64,000 nucleotides of DNA from assembly GCF_000422485.1 (NCBI RefSeq), contig NZ_AULW01000001.1, positions 124,001 to 188,000 on the forward strand. Direction: 5' to 3'. Origin of the DNA: Paenibacillus pasadenensis DSM 19293. GTDB taxonomy: Bacteria > Bacillota > Bacilli > Paenibacillales > Paenibacillaceae. Of this stretch, positions 44,999-51,840 are shown one piece after another. A program made the translations under genes and the position numbers. Under the pieces are notes generated by a model. That model was given only the letters and a program-made list of their open reading frames with translations, ran no database searches and was not told the DNA's origin. The number at the start of each line of letters is the position of its first letter. Within the stretch, counting starts at the first letter, position 1.

Positions 44999-45004
44999 GT
45001 TATA
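44999..45004 (-). promoter_or_regulatory. Possible -10 element against the repeat array
   Basis: TATAAC on the minus strand (45004-44999); the matching -35 region would fall in the last 42-bp repeat unit and is weak. Confidence 0.3.
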
Positions 45005-45010
45005 CTCATC

Positions 45011-45178
45011 GCTTGAGCCAAAGTTGCGGGAGGCGGCGCAACCATTTGCTCGGCTTGAGCCAAAGTTGCGGGAGGCGGCGCAACCATTTGCTCGGCTTGA
45101 TCCAAAGTTGCGGGAGGCGGCGCAACCATTTGCTCGGCTTGAGCCAAAGTTGCGGGAGGCGGCGCAACCATCTGCTCG
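45011..45178. repeat. Four-copy 42-bp tandem repeat
   Basis: Units start at 45011, 45053, 45095 and 45137 and are nearly identical; each is 42 bases (14 codons) and includes TTGCGGGAGGCGGCGCAA, a small inverted repeat. Read on the minus strand in frame with the secreted protein, each unit gives MVAPPPATLAQAEQ. The gap 44968-45273 also holds two hairpins, at 45191-45234 and 45233-45260, of unknown role. Confidence 0.9.
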
Positions 45179-45273
45179 GCTCCGGGAATTCCGCATCCTC
45201 TTCGGCGCGGGGAGCGTCTTGTCGGAAGATGCGGTATTTTGCGCTTGCCCGGGAAATACCGTGCCGCCGGCGC

Positions 45274-45483
45274 TCAGCCGTAGGTGCGGGTAAGGACGCA
45301 CGGCACGCCTTTGCCGAGCGCTCCCGGCTGGCGCATCCGGGCCAGATACTGCTGTCCGCGGGAGCAGGGAGTCTTGCATACCGCGCATGTGTCGGACAGG
45401 ACCAGCTTCATCTGGACCTGCCGACGGTCGGATGCGGGCGCCTTTTTCTTCGCGGTCTTCGTCTTGGAGCCGCCTTTGCTCAT
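45274..45483 (-). CDS. Small Cys-containing basic protein
   Basis: A 69-residue basic protein: a Lys-rich start, MSKGGSKTKTAKKKAP, then CAVCKTPCSRGQQYLARMRQPG and CVLTRTYG. The CxxCxxxC group could bind a metal. ATG 45483 has AAGGAG nine bases upstream, so it is probably expressed. Family not recognised. Confidence 0.65.
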   Translation of the reverse strand: MSKGGSKTKTAKKKAPASDRRQVQMKLVLSDTCAVCKTPCSRGQQYLARMRQPGALGKGVPCVLTRTYG

Positions 45484-45582
45484 GCTGCCATTCTCCTTCC
45501 GGGCGTCCCGCTGCAGGACGCTTCCCCGCTATCCTATGCAGCGGTCCGGCGGATGGCCCGCCCGCGGACGGGCAGAGACAGC

Positions 45583-45620
45583 AAAAAAGCGCGCCTCCGC
45601 CAGCCAGCGGAAAACGCGCG
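45583..45620 (-). terminator. Intrinsic terminator after the DUF3892 gene
   Basis: A GCGCGC..TCCGC stem with GCGGA..CGCGC, followed by TTTTTT on the minus strand. Confidence 0.75.
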
Positions 45621-45642
45621 GTTCGAGCTGTCCGAAGGCTCG

Positions 45643-45894
45643 TCAGAAGAGCGGCAGCTGATCCAGGTTGTTGGTCGGGTCTCCGTCCGCGTCTCCGCGC
45701 AGGTAGTGGCCGCCATCCTTGCCCTTGAACACGTTCACGCCGGCGAGCAGGCCCTGGTTCGCCTCGGCGATCGCCTGGTCGTACGCGAGCACGCGGCCGC
45801 TGTCGGTTTTGAACGAGGTCAGATCGCCGTCGCCGTTTTTCTGCACGGCAACGATGCTTTCGCGCTTCTGCGCTTCTCCGTTTCCGATCTCCAT
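45643..45894 (-). CDS. DUF3892 family protein
   Basis: An 83-residue protein with the pattern of DUF3892: RESIVAVQKNGDGDLTSFKTDSGRVLAYDQAIAEANQGLLAGVNVFKGKDGGHYLRGDADGDPTNNLDQLP. The family is small, found in Bacillales, and without known function. ATG 45894 has GGAGG ten bases upstream. A terminator follows. Confidence 0.82.
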   Translation of the reverse strand: MEIGNGEAQKRESIVAVQKNGDGDLTSFKTDSGRVLAYDQAIAEANQGLLAGVNVFKGKDGGHYLRGDADGDPTNNLDQLPLF

Positions 45895-46070
45895 GGGGGA
45901 TTCCCCTCCTTTTCATGTAGGGAAGCGGAACGATCCGCTTGCAGGTTCAGCTTTCCCTCGCCGCCCCTTTTTTATCCGCGAGTAGCCCGTGCCGCCCAGA
46001 TGCGGTATGATGAAGGCATGACTGCACGCCCGCAAAGCGGCGGGCGGACTCGGGAAGAGGTGACGTTGAC

Positions 46071-46181
46071 ATGGGCATGGGAGGCGTGCTGTTCCTTTCC
46101 GGCTTGATGGTAGCGCTGATGATCTGGCTGCTGCTGGCCGTAACCAAAAAAGCCTACTCCAAAAAATGGGACGAGGAATGA
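46071..46181 (+). CDS. Small membrane protein (36 aa)
   Basis: A 36-residue reading frame: a short start, one hydrophobic segment of about 20 residues (LFLSGLMVALMIWLLLAV), then the basic KKAYSKKWDEE tail, so a single-pass protein with the tail inside is likely. GAGGTG lies eight bases before ATG 46071. The stop codon is inside the arm of the terminator. No family is recognised, but the ribosome site and the terminator argue for a real gene. Confidence 0.6.
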   Translation: MGMGGVLFLSGLMVALMIWLLLAVTKKAYSKKWDEE

Positions 46182-46199
46182 TTTCCTCGTCCCATTTTT
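46161..46199. terminator. Terminator overlapping the end of the small membrane protein gene
   Basis: A TGGGACGAGGAA stem, pairing with TTCCTCGTCCCA, flanked by A on the left and T on the right, so it works in both directions. The stop codon TGA forms the loop. Confidence 0.85.
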
Positions 46200-46204
46200 C
46201 CGTC

Positions 46205-46450
46205 TCAATAAGCCTGCTTCCACGTCCGGTCCCGGTCATGGCGCCGCTGCGGAGCGAGTCCGCCGTCCGACGACGGCCGCTCTCCGTAGAGGGCCGATCG
46301 GACCGACTCCGGATAAAGGGCGGAGCGGACCGATTCCGTTCTGCCCTGCGTCGGCTCCGCCGCGCCGCGCAGCGTCCAAGCTCCTTGGCAGCCGGCGGCC
46401 AATCCGAGCAGCGCCGCCAGCAAGGCCGCTTGTCCCAACTTATTTTTCAC
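46205..46450 (-). CDS. Small putative lipoprotein
   Basis: An 81-residue secreted protein with a lipoprotein signal: MKNKLGQAALLAALLGLAAGC, Cys21. The mature part carries a duplicated ESVRSALY unit. The start is GTG 46450, about twelve bases after AAAGGA. Role unknown. Confidence 0.6.
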   Translation of the reverse strand: MKNKLGQAALLAALLGLAAGCQGAWTLRGAAEPTQGRTESVRSALYPESVRSALYGERPSSDGGLAPQRRHDRDRTWKQAY

Positions 46451-46513
46451 GAGGCGTCGGCTTCCTTTCTACGAGCTGATCTTGCGATCAGTATCGCCCT
46501 ATCGCCCCGTTCC

Positions 46514-46705
46514 TTATTCCGGCTTGCCGTTTCTTTCGGAACGGTCCAGCTCCTCCCCGTACCCGACCCACACATACGTCCGGTCATATTTGTACGAATC
46601 CCATCGGATCAGCCGGCTGAGCGGATAGACCGCCGTTCCGACCAAAGCCGCCAAGCCGAGCAGCCAAATTGCCAGCTCCGCCGTCCATACCGCCGCATTG
46701 CCCAT
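46514..46705 (-). CDS. Small membrane protein next to the holin-like gene
   Basis: A 63-residue protein with one hydrophobic segment (AELAIWLLGLAALVGTAVYPL) and a polar, Tyr-rich tail. ATG 46705 has GGGGAGGAG ten bases upstream, four bases after the stop of the holin-like gene, so the two are cotranscribed. Confidence 0.6.
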   Translation of the reverse strand: MGNAAVWTAELAIWLLGLAALVGTAVYPLSRLIRWDSYKYDRTYVWVGYGEELDRSERNGKPE

Positions 46706-46709
46706 CGCT

Positions 46710-46991
46710 TCAGCTCTCCTCCCCGTCTTTGCGAACCGCTTCCCTCGTCTGCTTGAACAGCTGATGGCCGTAAACGGATACGGCTCCGCACAGCAGCCCT
46801 TGCAGCGCCACCTCCAACGTGAAGCCCTGGAGCGCCATCGCAAGCAAGATCGCCGCTCCCGACACGATGTAGACGATGGTCCAGTTCGGAATTTGAGGCG
46901 TCCCCTTCAAGATCATGCCGATGACCCAGCACGCGGCGACGACAATGGTCAGCTCGGGATCGATCATCTCAGATAGCGCTTCGACCGTCAT
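46710..46991 (-). CDS. Holin-like membrane protein
   Basis: A 93-residue protein with three hydrophobic segments: TIVVAACWVIGMI, IVYIVSGAAILLAMAL and ALQGLLCGAVSVYGHQLF, followed by a charged tail. The pattern, including the PQIPNWTIVY turn and YGHQL, is that of the phage-holin-like proteins found in Bacillales; such proteins make membrane holes for lytic enzymes in phage, but no phage genes or endolysin are near. ATG 46991 has GAGGGGGG upstream; an in-frame extension to 47246 is not supported. Confidence 0.7.
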   Translation of the reverse strand: MTVEALSEMIDPELTIVVAACWVIGMILKGTPQIPNWTIVYIVSGAAILLAMALQGFTLEVALQGLLCGAVSVYGHQLFKQTREAVRKDGEES

Positions 46992-47072
46992 CCTCGTCCC
47001 CCCTCTCTTCCTTGGCAAGCTACTATATGATGGAAGCGGGACAAATATGACGAGCGGTCGGCGGAAAAACGC

Positions 47073-47099
47073 AAAAAAGCCGCAGCGCGAGGCTGCGGC
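47073..47099 (-). terminator. Intrinsic terminator after the WGxxGxxG gene
   Basis: GCCGCAGC pairs with GCTGCGGC (47080-47099), followed by TTTTTT on the minus strand. Confidence 0.82.
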
Positions 47100-47112
47100 G
47101 GTCGATCGTCGA

Positions 47113-47592
47113 TTAGTGGCGTTCCGGATTGCGCGAGCGCATCCCGGCCAGACCGAACAGGCCGAGCAGGCCAAGCCAGCCCCAGCCGGCATGGCTGCGC
47201 GTGTTGGTCGTAGCGGCAGCCGTGTAGTGGCCTGTCGTGCCGACATTGTGCGCGCGGTACGTTCCTGCCGCCATGCCGTCGTAGGTTCCGGCGCGGTAGC
47301 CGGTCGGGCTCGTCACCGTGCCGTTTGTGTTGATGCGGTGATGGCGGTTCAGATCCAGATCGTTCTCCAGACGGTTCACGCCGCGTTCCAGATGGTGCAT
47401 GCCGCGGTTCGCTCCGCGCTCCAGACCGGTCATGCCGCGGTTCATGCCGCGCTCTACATCCGTCGTGACGGATGACGGGTTAAGGTTCTGGCCGATGTTG
47501 CGGGTCATGTCCTTCATGTTGGCATGAGCAGGAACGCTCAGCATGGAAGCCAGCACGGCTACGGAAGCTAGGGATGTCATCGTTTTTTTCAC
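47113..47592 (-). CDS. Secreted protein with WGxxGxxG-type C-terminal motif
   Basis: A 159-residue exported protein. The signal peptide is MKKTMTSLASVAVLASMLSVPAHA. The middle contains repeated ERGxNRG units (MNRGMTGLERGANRGMHHLERG). The C-terminus is WGWLGLLGLFGLAGMRSR, a small hydrophobic segment followed by basic residues, typical of the WGxxGxxG class of short secreted proteins and suggestive of a sorting or membrane-anchoring signal. The start is GTG 47592, eight bases after GGAGG. Function unknown. Confidence 0.7.
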   Translation of the reverse strand: MKKTMTSLASVAVLASMLSVPAHANMKDMTRNIGQNLNPSSVTTDVERGMNRGMTGLERGANRGMHHLERGVNRLENDLDLNRHHRINTNGTVTSPTGYRAGTYDGMAAGTYRAHNVGTTGHYTAAATTNTRSHAGWGWLGLLGLFGLAGMRSRNPERH

Positions 47593-47769
47593 AGGTCAGA
47601 CCTCCAGGTTCGCTAATGGGATGGGATGAAACGGCCAAGTGGAACAGCCGCAAAAGGAAGCCCTCCTAGCATCCCCCCGGAGGCGATCCGCAACCCCGTC
47701 AACCGTTGGCTCGTCTGGTCCTCCTTGGACGGAAAGAGCAAACTCTCCAGCGATGAAGGGTCCGCCGCA

Positions 47770-49257
47770 TCAATCGCGCTCGGCAATGGCCGCAGAAGCC
47801 GCCGGGACGAGTTCCGTCACAGGCGCCCGCCGCTTGTTCGCGAGGAAGAACGACAGCGCCAGCGCGACCGTCGCGAACCCGATGATCCAGACGTAGGCGT
47901 CGTTGATGCCTTGAATCGAGGCTTCCACGATCATCTGTTCCTTGGTGAGCGCTCCGCCTGCCGCAAGCTCGCCGATATGGACTTTCGTGCGATCGGTCAT
48001 GATCGTGACGAGCAGCGACGTGCCGACCGCTCCCGCGACCTGGCGGACGGTATTGGAGATGGCCGTGCCATGGGGGTTCAGGCGCGAGGGCAGCTCGTTC
48101 AGCCCGGCGGTCTGGATCGGCATCGTGAGCAGCGCCATGCCGATCCGCCGGCCCGTCGACAGAAGCAGCAGGTCCATATAGCTTGTCGAATCGGTCAGGT
48201 TGATGAAGCTGAACGTCGTCCCGATCGTAACGACAAGGCCGATGACGGCCAGCCATTTGACGCCAAAACGGTCGAACAGCTTGCCCGCGACCGGCATGAG
48301 CACGCCCATGACGAGCGCGCCCGGAAGCATCAGCAGGCCGGTCTCCAGCGCCGTATAGCCGCGCGCGTTTTGCAAATAAAGCGGAAGCAGCATCATGTCG
48401 GCATACATGACCATCGTGACGGCTACTTGGATGAGCGTCGTCAGCGCGAACTGCCGATAACGGAATGCGCGCAGATCAAGAAGCGGAGCCTTCAAGATGA
48501 GCTGCCTCCAGATAAAGGCGCCCAGCGCCAGCGCTCCGCCGCCGATTGTGACGAGAACCTCGGCGCTTGCCCATCCCGCGCTCGCGGCGCGGCTGAAGCC
48601 GTAGAGCATGCCTCCGAAGCCGATCGTCGACAGGATGACGCTCCCGATGTCGAGGCGGGCGTCGATTTTTTCCGAAACGTTCCTTAAATAAATGAAGCCG
48701 CATCCGATGGCGATGAGCGCCAGCGGAATCATGCCGTAGAACATGACCTCCCAATCGTAGCTCTCCAAAATATAGCCCGCCAGCACCGGACCGATCGCCG
48801 GAGCGAAGATGATCGCGAGTCCGACCATGCCCATCGCGGCTCCGCGGTTGTCCGCCGGGAAGATCGTCAGGATGACGTTCATCAGCAGCGGCATGATGAT
48901 GCCTGCTCCCGCGGCCTGCACCATGCGCCCGGTCAGCAGCAGCGGGAAATCCGTCGAAATCGCCGAGATGACGGTGCCCGCCAGAAAAATCCACATCGAG
49001 GCCTGGAACAGCTGACGCGTCGAGAAGCGCTGCATGAAAAACGCCGTGATCGGAATAAGCACTCCGTTCACCAGCATGTAGCCCGTCGTCAGCCATTGCG
49101 CCGTCGATGCTTCGATGCCGAACTCCACGATTAGCTTTGGGATCGCTACCGTCATGACCGTCTGGTTCAGCGTCGCCAGAAACGCTCCGAGAATCATGAC
49201 GAACAAAATCGGTCCCTTTTTGATTCCATCCCTTTCTCCTGCATGGCTGTCGCCCAT
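47770..49257 (-). CDS. DHA2 family multidrug efflux transporter (EmrB/QacA type)
   Basis: A 495-residue proton-driven efflux protein of the DHA2 branch of the MFS, with about fourteen hydrophobic segments. The antiporter mark is GPVLAGYILESYDWEVMFY (motif C type), and motif A is a RFSTRQLFQ variant. It would export drugs or other toxic molecules. ATG 49257 has GGAGGG nine bases upstream. The divergent TetR gene and the TTGAAC-16-TATAAT promoter with inverted repeats fit a local repressor-pump pair. Confidence 0.88.
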   Translation of the reverse strand: MGDSHAGERDGIKKGPILFVMILGAFLATLNQTVMTVAIPKLIVEFGIEASTAQWLTTGYMLVNGVLIPITAFFMQRFSTRQLFQASMWIFLAGTVISAISTDFPLLLTGRMVQAAGAGIIMPLLMNVILTIFPADNRGAAMGMVGLAIIFAPAIGPVLAGYILESYDWEVMFYGMIPLALIAIGCGFIYLRNVSEKIDARLDIGSVILSTIGFGGMLYGFSRAASAGWASAEVLVTIGGGALALGAFIWRQLILKAPLLDLRAFRYRQFALTTLIQVAVTMVMYADMMLLPLYLQNARGYTALETGLLMLPGALVMGVLMPVAGKLFDRFGVKWLAVIGLVVTIGTTFSFINLTDSTSYMDLLLLSTGRRIGMALLTMPIQTAGLNELPSRLNPHGTAISNTVRQVAGAVGTSLLVTIMTDRTKVHIGELAAGGALTKEQMIVEASIQGINDAYVWIIGFATVALALSFFLANKRRAPVTELVPAASAAIAERD

Positions 49258-49298
49258 TCTCCATCACCCTCCGCCGACTCTGGAATCTTTTTTACACA

Positions 49299-49316
49299 GT
49301 GTTGTATACTAAACAC
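49299..49316. promoter_or_regulatory. Candidate TetR operator
   Basis: GTGTTGTATACTAAACAC: 5-base inverted half-sites GTGTT and AACAC with an 8-base centre, just downstream of the predicted start of the efflux gene. A second inverted pair, CCGTT-TC-AACGG (49337-49348), lies between the -10 and -35 of the same promoter; TAAACA/TGTTTA (49427-49432, 49446-49451) lies before the tetR ribosome site. Confidence 0.5.
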
Positions 49317-49328
49317 GGCATAAAGGAG

Positions 49329-49356
49329 ATTATAGTCCGTTTCAACGGAGGTTCAA
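49329..49356 (-). promoter_or_regulatory. Promoter of the efflux gene
   Basis: -35 TTGAAC (49356-49351), 16-bp spacer, -10 TATAAT (49334-49329) on the minus strand. Confidence 0.7.
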
Positions 49357-49463
49357 GCGACAGAATCCATCGATCTGTAAAGAAAATCCGATTGAAAACG
49401 CTCGCTGTCGTTTTGATGGATGATATTAAACATTTACCACTAAATTGTTTAGGAGGGGCGGAA

Positions 49464-50042
49464 ATGGCGGAAACGGGGCCTCGTGTCGATCCCCGCATCC
49501 TGCGCACGCGCCAGCTGCTGAAGGATGCCTTTATCGAGCTGCTCGGAGAAACGGAGCTTGATAAAATTACGGTGCAGCGGCTGACCCAGCGCGCTTCGAT
49601 CAACCGGGTGACGTTTTATTTGCATTACCGGGACATTCCGGATCTGATGGATCGGCTGGCGGAAGAAATGGCCGAGCAGATCCGGCTGATCCTGTTCGCC
49701 TCCTCTTCCCAGGAAACGGAGGAGCTCGAGCAGACGTTGATCGACCTGCTGGAGCATATCGCCATGCACTCCTCCTTTTACAAAGCCGTGCTCGCCGCGC
49801 GCCTCATGCCGGCTTTCGCCGATAGGCTGCTGCAGCTCCTGTCGGAGCTTATTACCAGCCGCATGCAATGGAAGGCGGAGCAGTCGGGCGAAGAACCGGC
49901 TGTTCCGAAGGATATCGTCATCTGGTACGGCTCGTCCGCGCTGATCGGATTGATCGTCTCGTGGCTCCGTAGAGACATGCCCTATACCCCCCGCTTTCTT
50001 GCTAAGCAATTCATGCTTCTGACCAAGCGCAAAGGAGCCTGA
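49464..50042 (+). CDS. TetR family regulator
   Basis: A 192-residue TetR-type regulator. The N-terminal helix-turn-helix is RILRTRQLLKDAFIELLGE, ITVQRLTQRASINRVTFYLHYRDIPDLMD, followed by a helical ligand domain with LSELITSRMQWKAEQSGE. ATG 49464 follows GGAGGGG with a 6-base gap; the upstream frame to 49299 includes the operator and is not used. By position it represses the divergent efflux gene, and itself. Confidence 0.85.
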   Translation: MAETGPRVDPRILRTRQLLKDAFIELLGETELDKITVQRLTQRASINRVTFYLHYRDIPDLMDRLAEEMAEQIRLILFASSSQETEELEQTLIDLLEHIAMHSSFYKAVLAARLMPAFADRLLQLLSELITSRMQWKAEQSGEEPAVPKDIVIWYGSSALIGLIVSWLRRDMPYTPRFLAKQFMLLTKRKGA

Positions 50043-50055
50043 AGCCGCAAGAAGA

Positions 50056-50086
50056 GCCAGAGCGAGAACGCTCGCTCTGGCTTCTT
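50056..50086. terminator. Terminator after tetR
   Basis: An 11-bp stem GCCAGAGCGAG with its complement and a four-base loop, followed by TTCTTT on the plus strand. The mirror side has AAGA, which would serve abfA weakly. Confidence 0.7.
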
Positions 50087-50141
50087 TGGCCGATCAGGCG
50101 TTATAAGGGCTGCTTGCTCCTGGAATCCCGCAACGCTCCAT

Positions 50142-51656
50142 TTAACTCCGGCGGGGAGTCAGGACCAGAACATGAACGGAGTGGGGCGGGATGTCGATCG
50201 CCAGCGGTCCGCTTTCCGATAGGTCGAGCTCCCGCTCCATCACTCGGATATCATCGGGACAATGCACGTCGTTATAAGCGTCCTTGCCGGGCGCTACGAT
50301 GCTGTGCAGTACGGCCGATGCCGCATCCCCCGGCATGCCGAGCGCTGTCAGATCGAGCGGCACCGCCTTGTCCGGATGGCGGTTGACGACAGCCAGACGG
50401 AGCGATTCGTCCTCCGAGGATACGGTCGCAGCGACATCCAGTGCCGGAACCCGGATCGCCTGGCCCTTGCGGTCAACGCTCCCGAAGTCCTCATTGCCGT
50501 CCAGCCAGCTGTCCACGACCCGGTCGCCGAGCAGCTTGCCGTACAGCTGGAACACGAAGTAGGTCGAGCGCAGCACGATGCCATTCTCGTGGGCATAGAT
50601 GGCACCGCGCGTATTGACGGTCGGGGCAAAGTTGGCCATGCCAACTGCATCGCAATGCTTCAGGCACTGATTCAGGAAGCAGGCGTTGAAAACCGCGTCC
50701 GCCATCGTATAGCTGTCGTTCCGGTTGTTCAGCTTGCGGGGCGTCAAATAATCCTCCGTCGCCGAATCGACATGCGGGTGATGCCATCCGCGAAGATTCC
50801 ACTCATCGAACGCGATGCGGATTTTTCCGAGGTATCCGAATGCGCCCAGCATGTGCTTCGTAGTGACGATGCGGTTCTCAATCTCCAGCGAGTATGCCAT
50901 GCAAGTCTCGTACGAGGACAAATCGTTGTTCTGCCATCTCTCGTCCCAGTAGCCATGGATGGAGATCCAGTCGAGATAGCTCCCTGCTTCCTGCAGGAGA
51001 TGCCGGTTCCATTCGAGATCGGGAACGCTGGCTGCAAGCACCTCGATGGTCGGATCGACGCGCTTCATCATCTTGGCCGATTCCCGTACGAATACCCCCC
51101 ACTCCAGCGGCGTCTTGGCTCCGATTTCCCCGGGCAGATAATTCTCGTTCCCGATGCTCCAGTACTTCACCTTGAACGGCTCGACATGACCGTTGGCGAT
51201 CCGCTTCCTGGCGTATTTTCCTTCACTGCGCAGATTGCAATATTCCACCCAGTTGCTCATTTCCTCCGGAGTCCCCGTGCCGGCGTTCGTGCAGATGTAG
51301 GGCTCCGCGCCGATCCTCCGGCATAACGCGATGAACTCGTCCGTTCCGAACGTATTCGGGTCCTCCACCCGCCAGGCCTTATCGAAGGACGGCTGGCGCT
51401 CCGGTCCGACTCCGTCTTCCCAGTGGTAGGCGGAGACAAAGCAGCCCCCGGGCCAGCGCACGACGGGAGGATTCAAAGCCGCGATAGCCTCCGTCACGTC
51501 CATGCGCAGGCCGCTCTCATCGGAGAGAGGCGAATCCGGCTTGTAAACGCCTCCATAAATCTGATCATCGAAATGCTCTATAAACTGCCCGAACAGGTTC
51601 GGGTCCTTCGTCCCCAAGCTTCGATTCACCTGAATGACGGCTTTGATCGGCTTCAA
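50142..51656 (-). CDS. abfA: Alpha-L-arabinofuranosidase (GH51)
   Basis: A 504-residue cytosolic glycoside hydrolase of family 51 that removes arabinofuranosyl groups from arabinoxylan or arabinan fragments. The acid/base Glu is in YWSIGNENY (about 168-176), the nucleophile Glu in RIAFDEWNL (about 286-293), and NPPVVRWPGGCFVS opens the barrel. No signal peptide, so it acts on imported oligosaccharides. The start is TTG 51656, eight bases after GGAG. Promoter TTGATG-17-TACACT upstream. No sugar regulator or transporter is next to it. Confidence 0.92.
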   Translation of the reverse strand: MKPIKAVIQVNRSLGTKDPNLFGQFIEHFDDQIYGGVYKPDSPLSDESGLRMDVTEAIAALNPPVVRWPGGCFVSAYHWEDGVGPERQPSFDKAWRVEDPNTFGTDEFIALCRRIGAEPYICTNAGTGTPEEMSNWVEYCNLRSEGKYARKRIANGHVEPFKVKYWSIGNENYLPGEIGAKTPLEWGVFVRESAKMMKRVDPTIEVLAASVPDLEWNRHLLQEAGSYLDWISIHGYWDERWQNNDLSSYETCMAYSLEIENRIVTTKHMLGAFGYLGKIRIAFDEWNLRGWHHPHVDSATEDYLTPRKLNNRNDSYTMADAVFNACFLNQCLKHCDAVGMANFAPTVNTRGAIYAHENGIVLRSTYFVFQLYGKLLGDRVVDSWLDGNEDFGSVDRKGQAIRVPALDVAATVSSEDESLRLAVVNRHPDKAVPLDLTALGMPGDAASAVLHSIVAPGKDAYNDVHCPDDIRVMERELDLSESGPLAIDIPPHSVHVLVLTPRRS

Positions 51657-51705
51657 TGGCTCATCTCCGTTCTACGGCATGAATTTCCTGGCCTCAGTCC
51701 AACCC

Positions 51706-51734
51706 AGTGTAGCTGATCCATCAGCACGCATCAA
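51706..51734 (-). promoter_or_regulatory. Promoter of abfA
   Basis: -35 TTGATG (51734-51729), 17-bp spacer, -10 TACACT (51711-51706) on the minus strand. Confidence 0.6.
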
Positions 51735-51792
51735 TGCTCGTTTGCTGTGCGACATCTAGGAATGCATTTCAATGTGTCCAGCCCCAATTATT

Positions 51793-51822
51793 GCATAAAG
51801 AATTTAGGGAATCTGCATAATA
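51793..51822 (+). promoter_or_regulatory. Sigma-G-like promoter of the germination operon
   Basis: -35 GCATA (51793-51797) and -10 CATAATA (51816-51822) with an 18-bp spacer fit the forespore sigma-G consensus (GHATR, CATNMTA). The operon encodes a GerA-type germinant receptor, whose B. subtilis relatives are sigma-G-controlled. Confidence 0.7.
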
Positions 51823-51840
51823 CCTCAAAAGAGGTGGTTG

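Noticed and set aside
44968-45171. Longer start for the secreted protein, through the 42-bp repeats
   Set aside because: A normal signal peptide and ribosome site lie at 44967; a 68-residue Pro/Ala-rich N-terminus before a signal peptide would be abnormal.
46710-46991. Prophage remnant
   Set aside because: The holin-like gene is alone; there is no capsid, tail, integrase or lysin gene.
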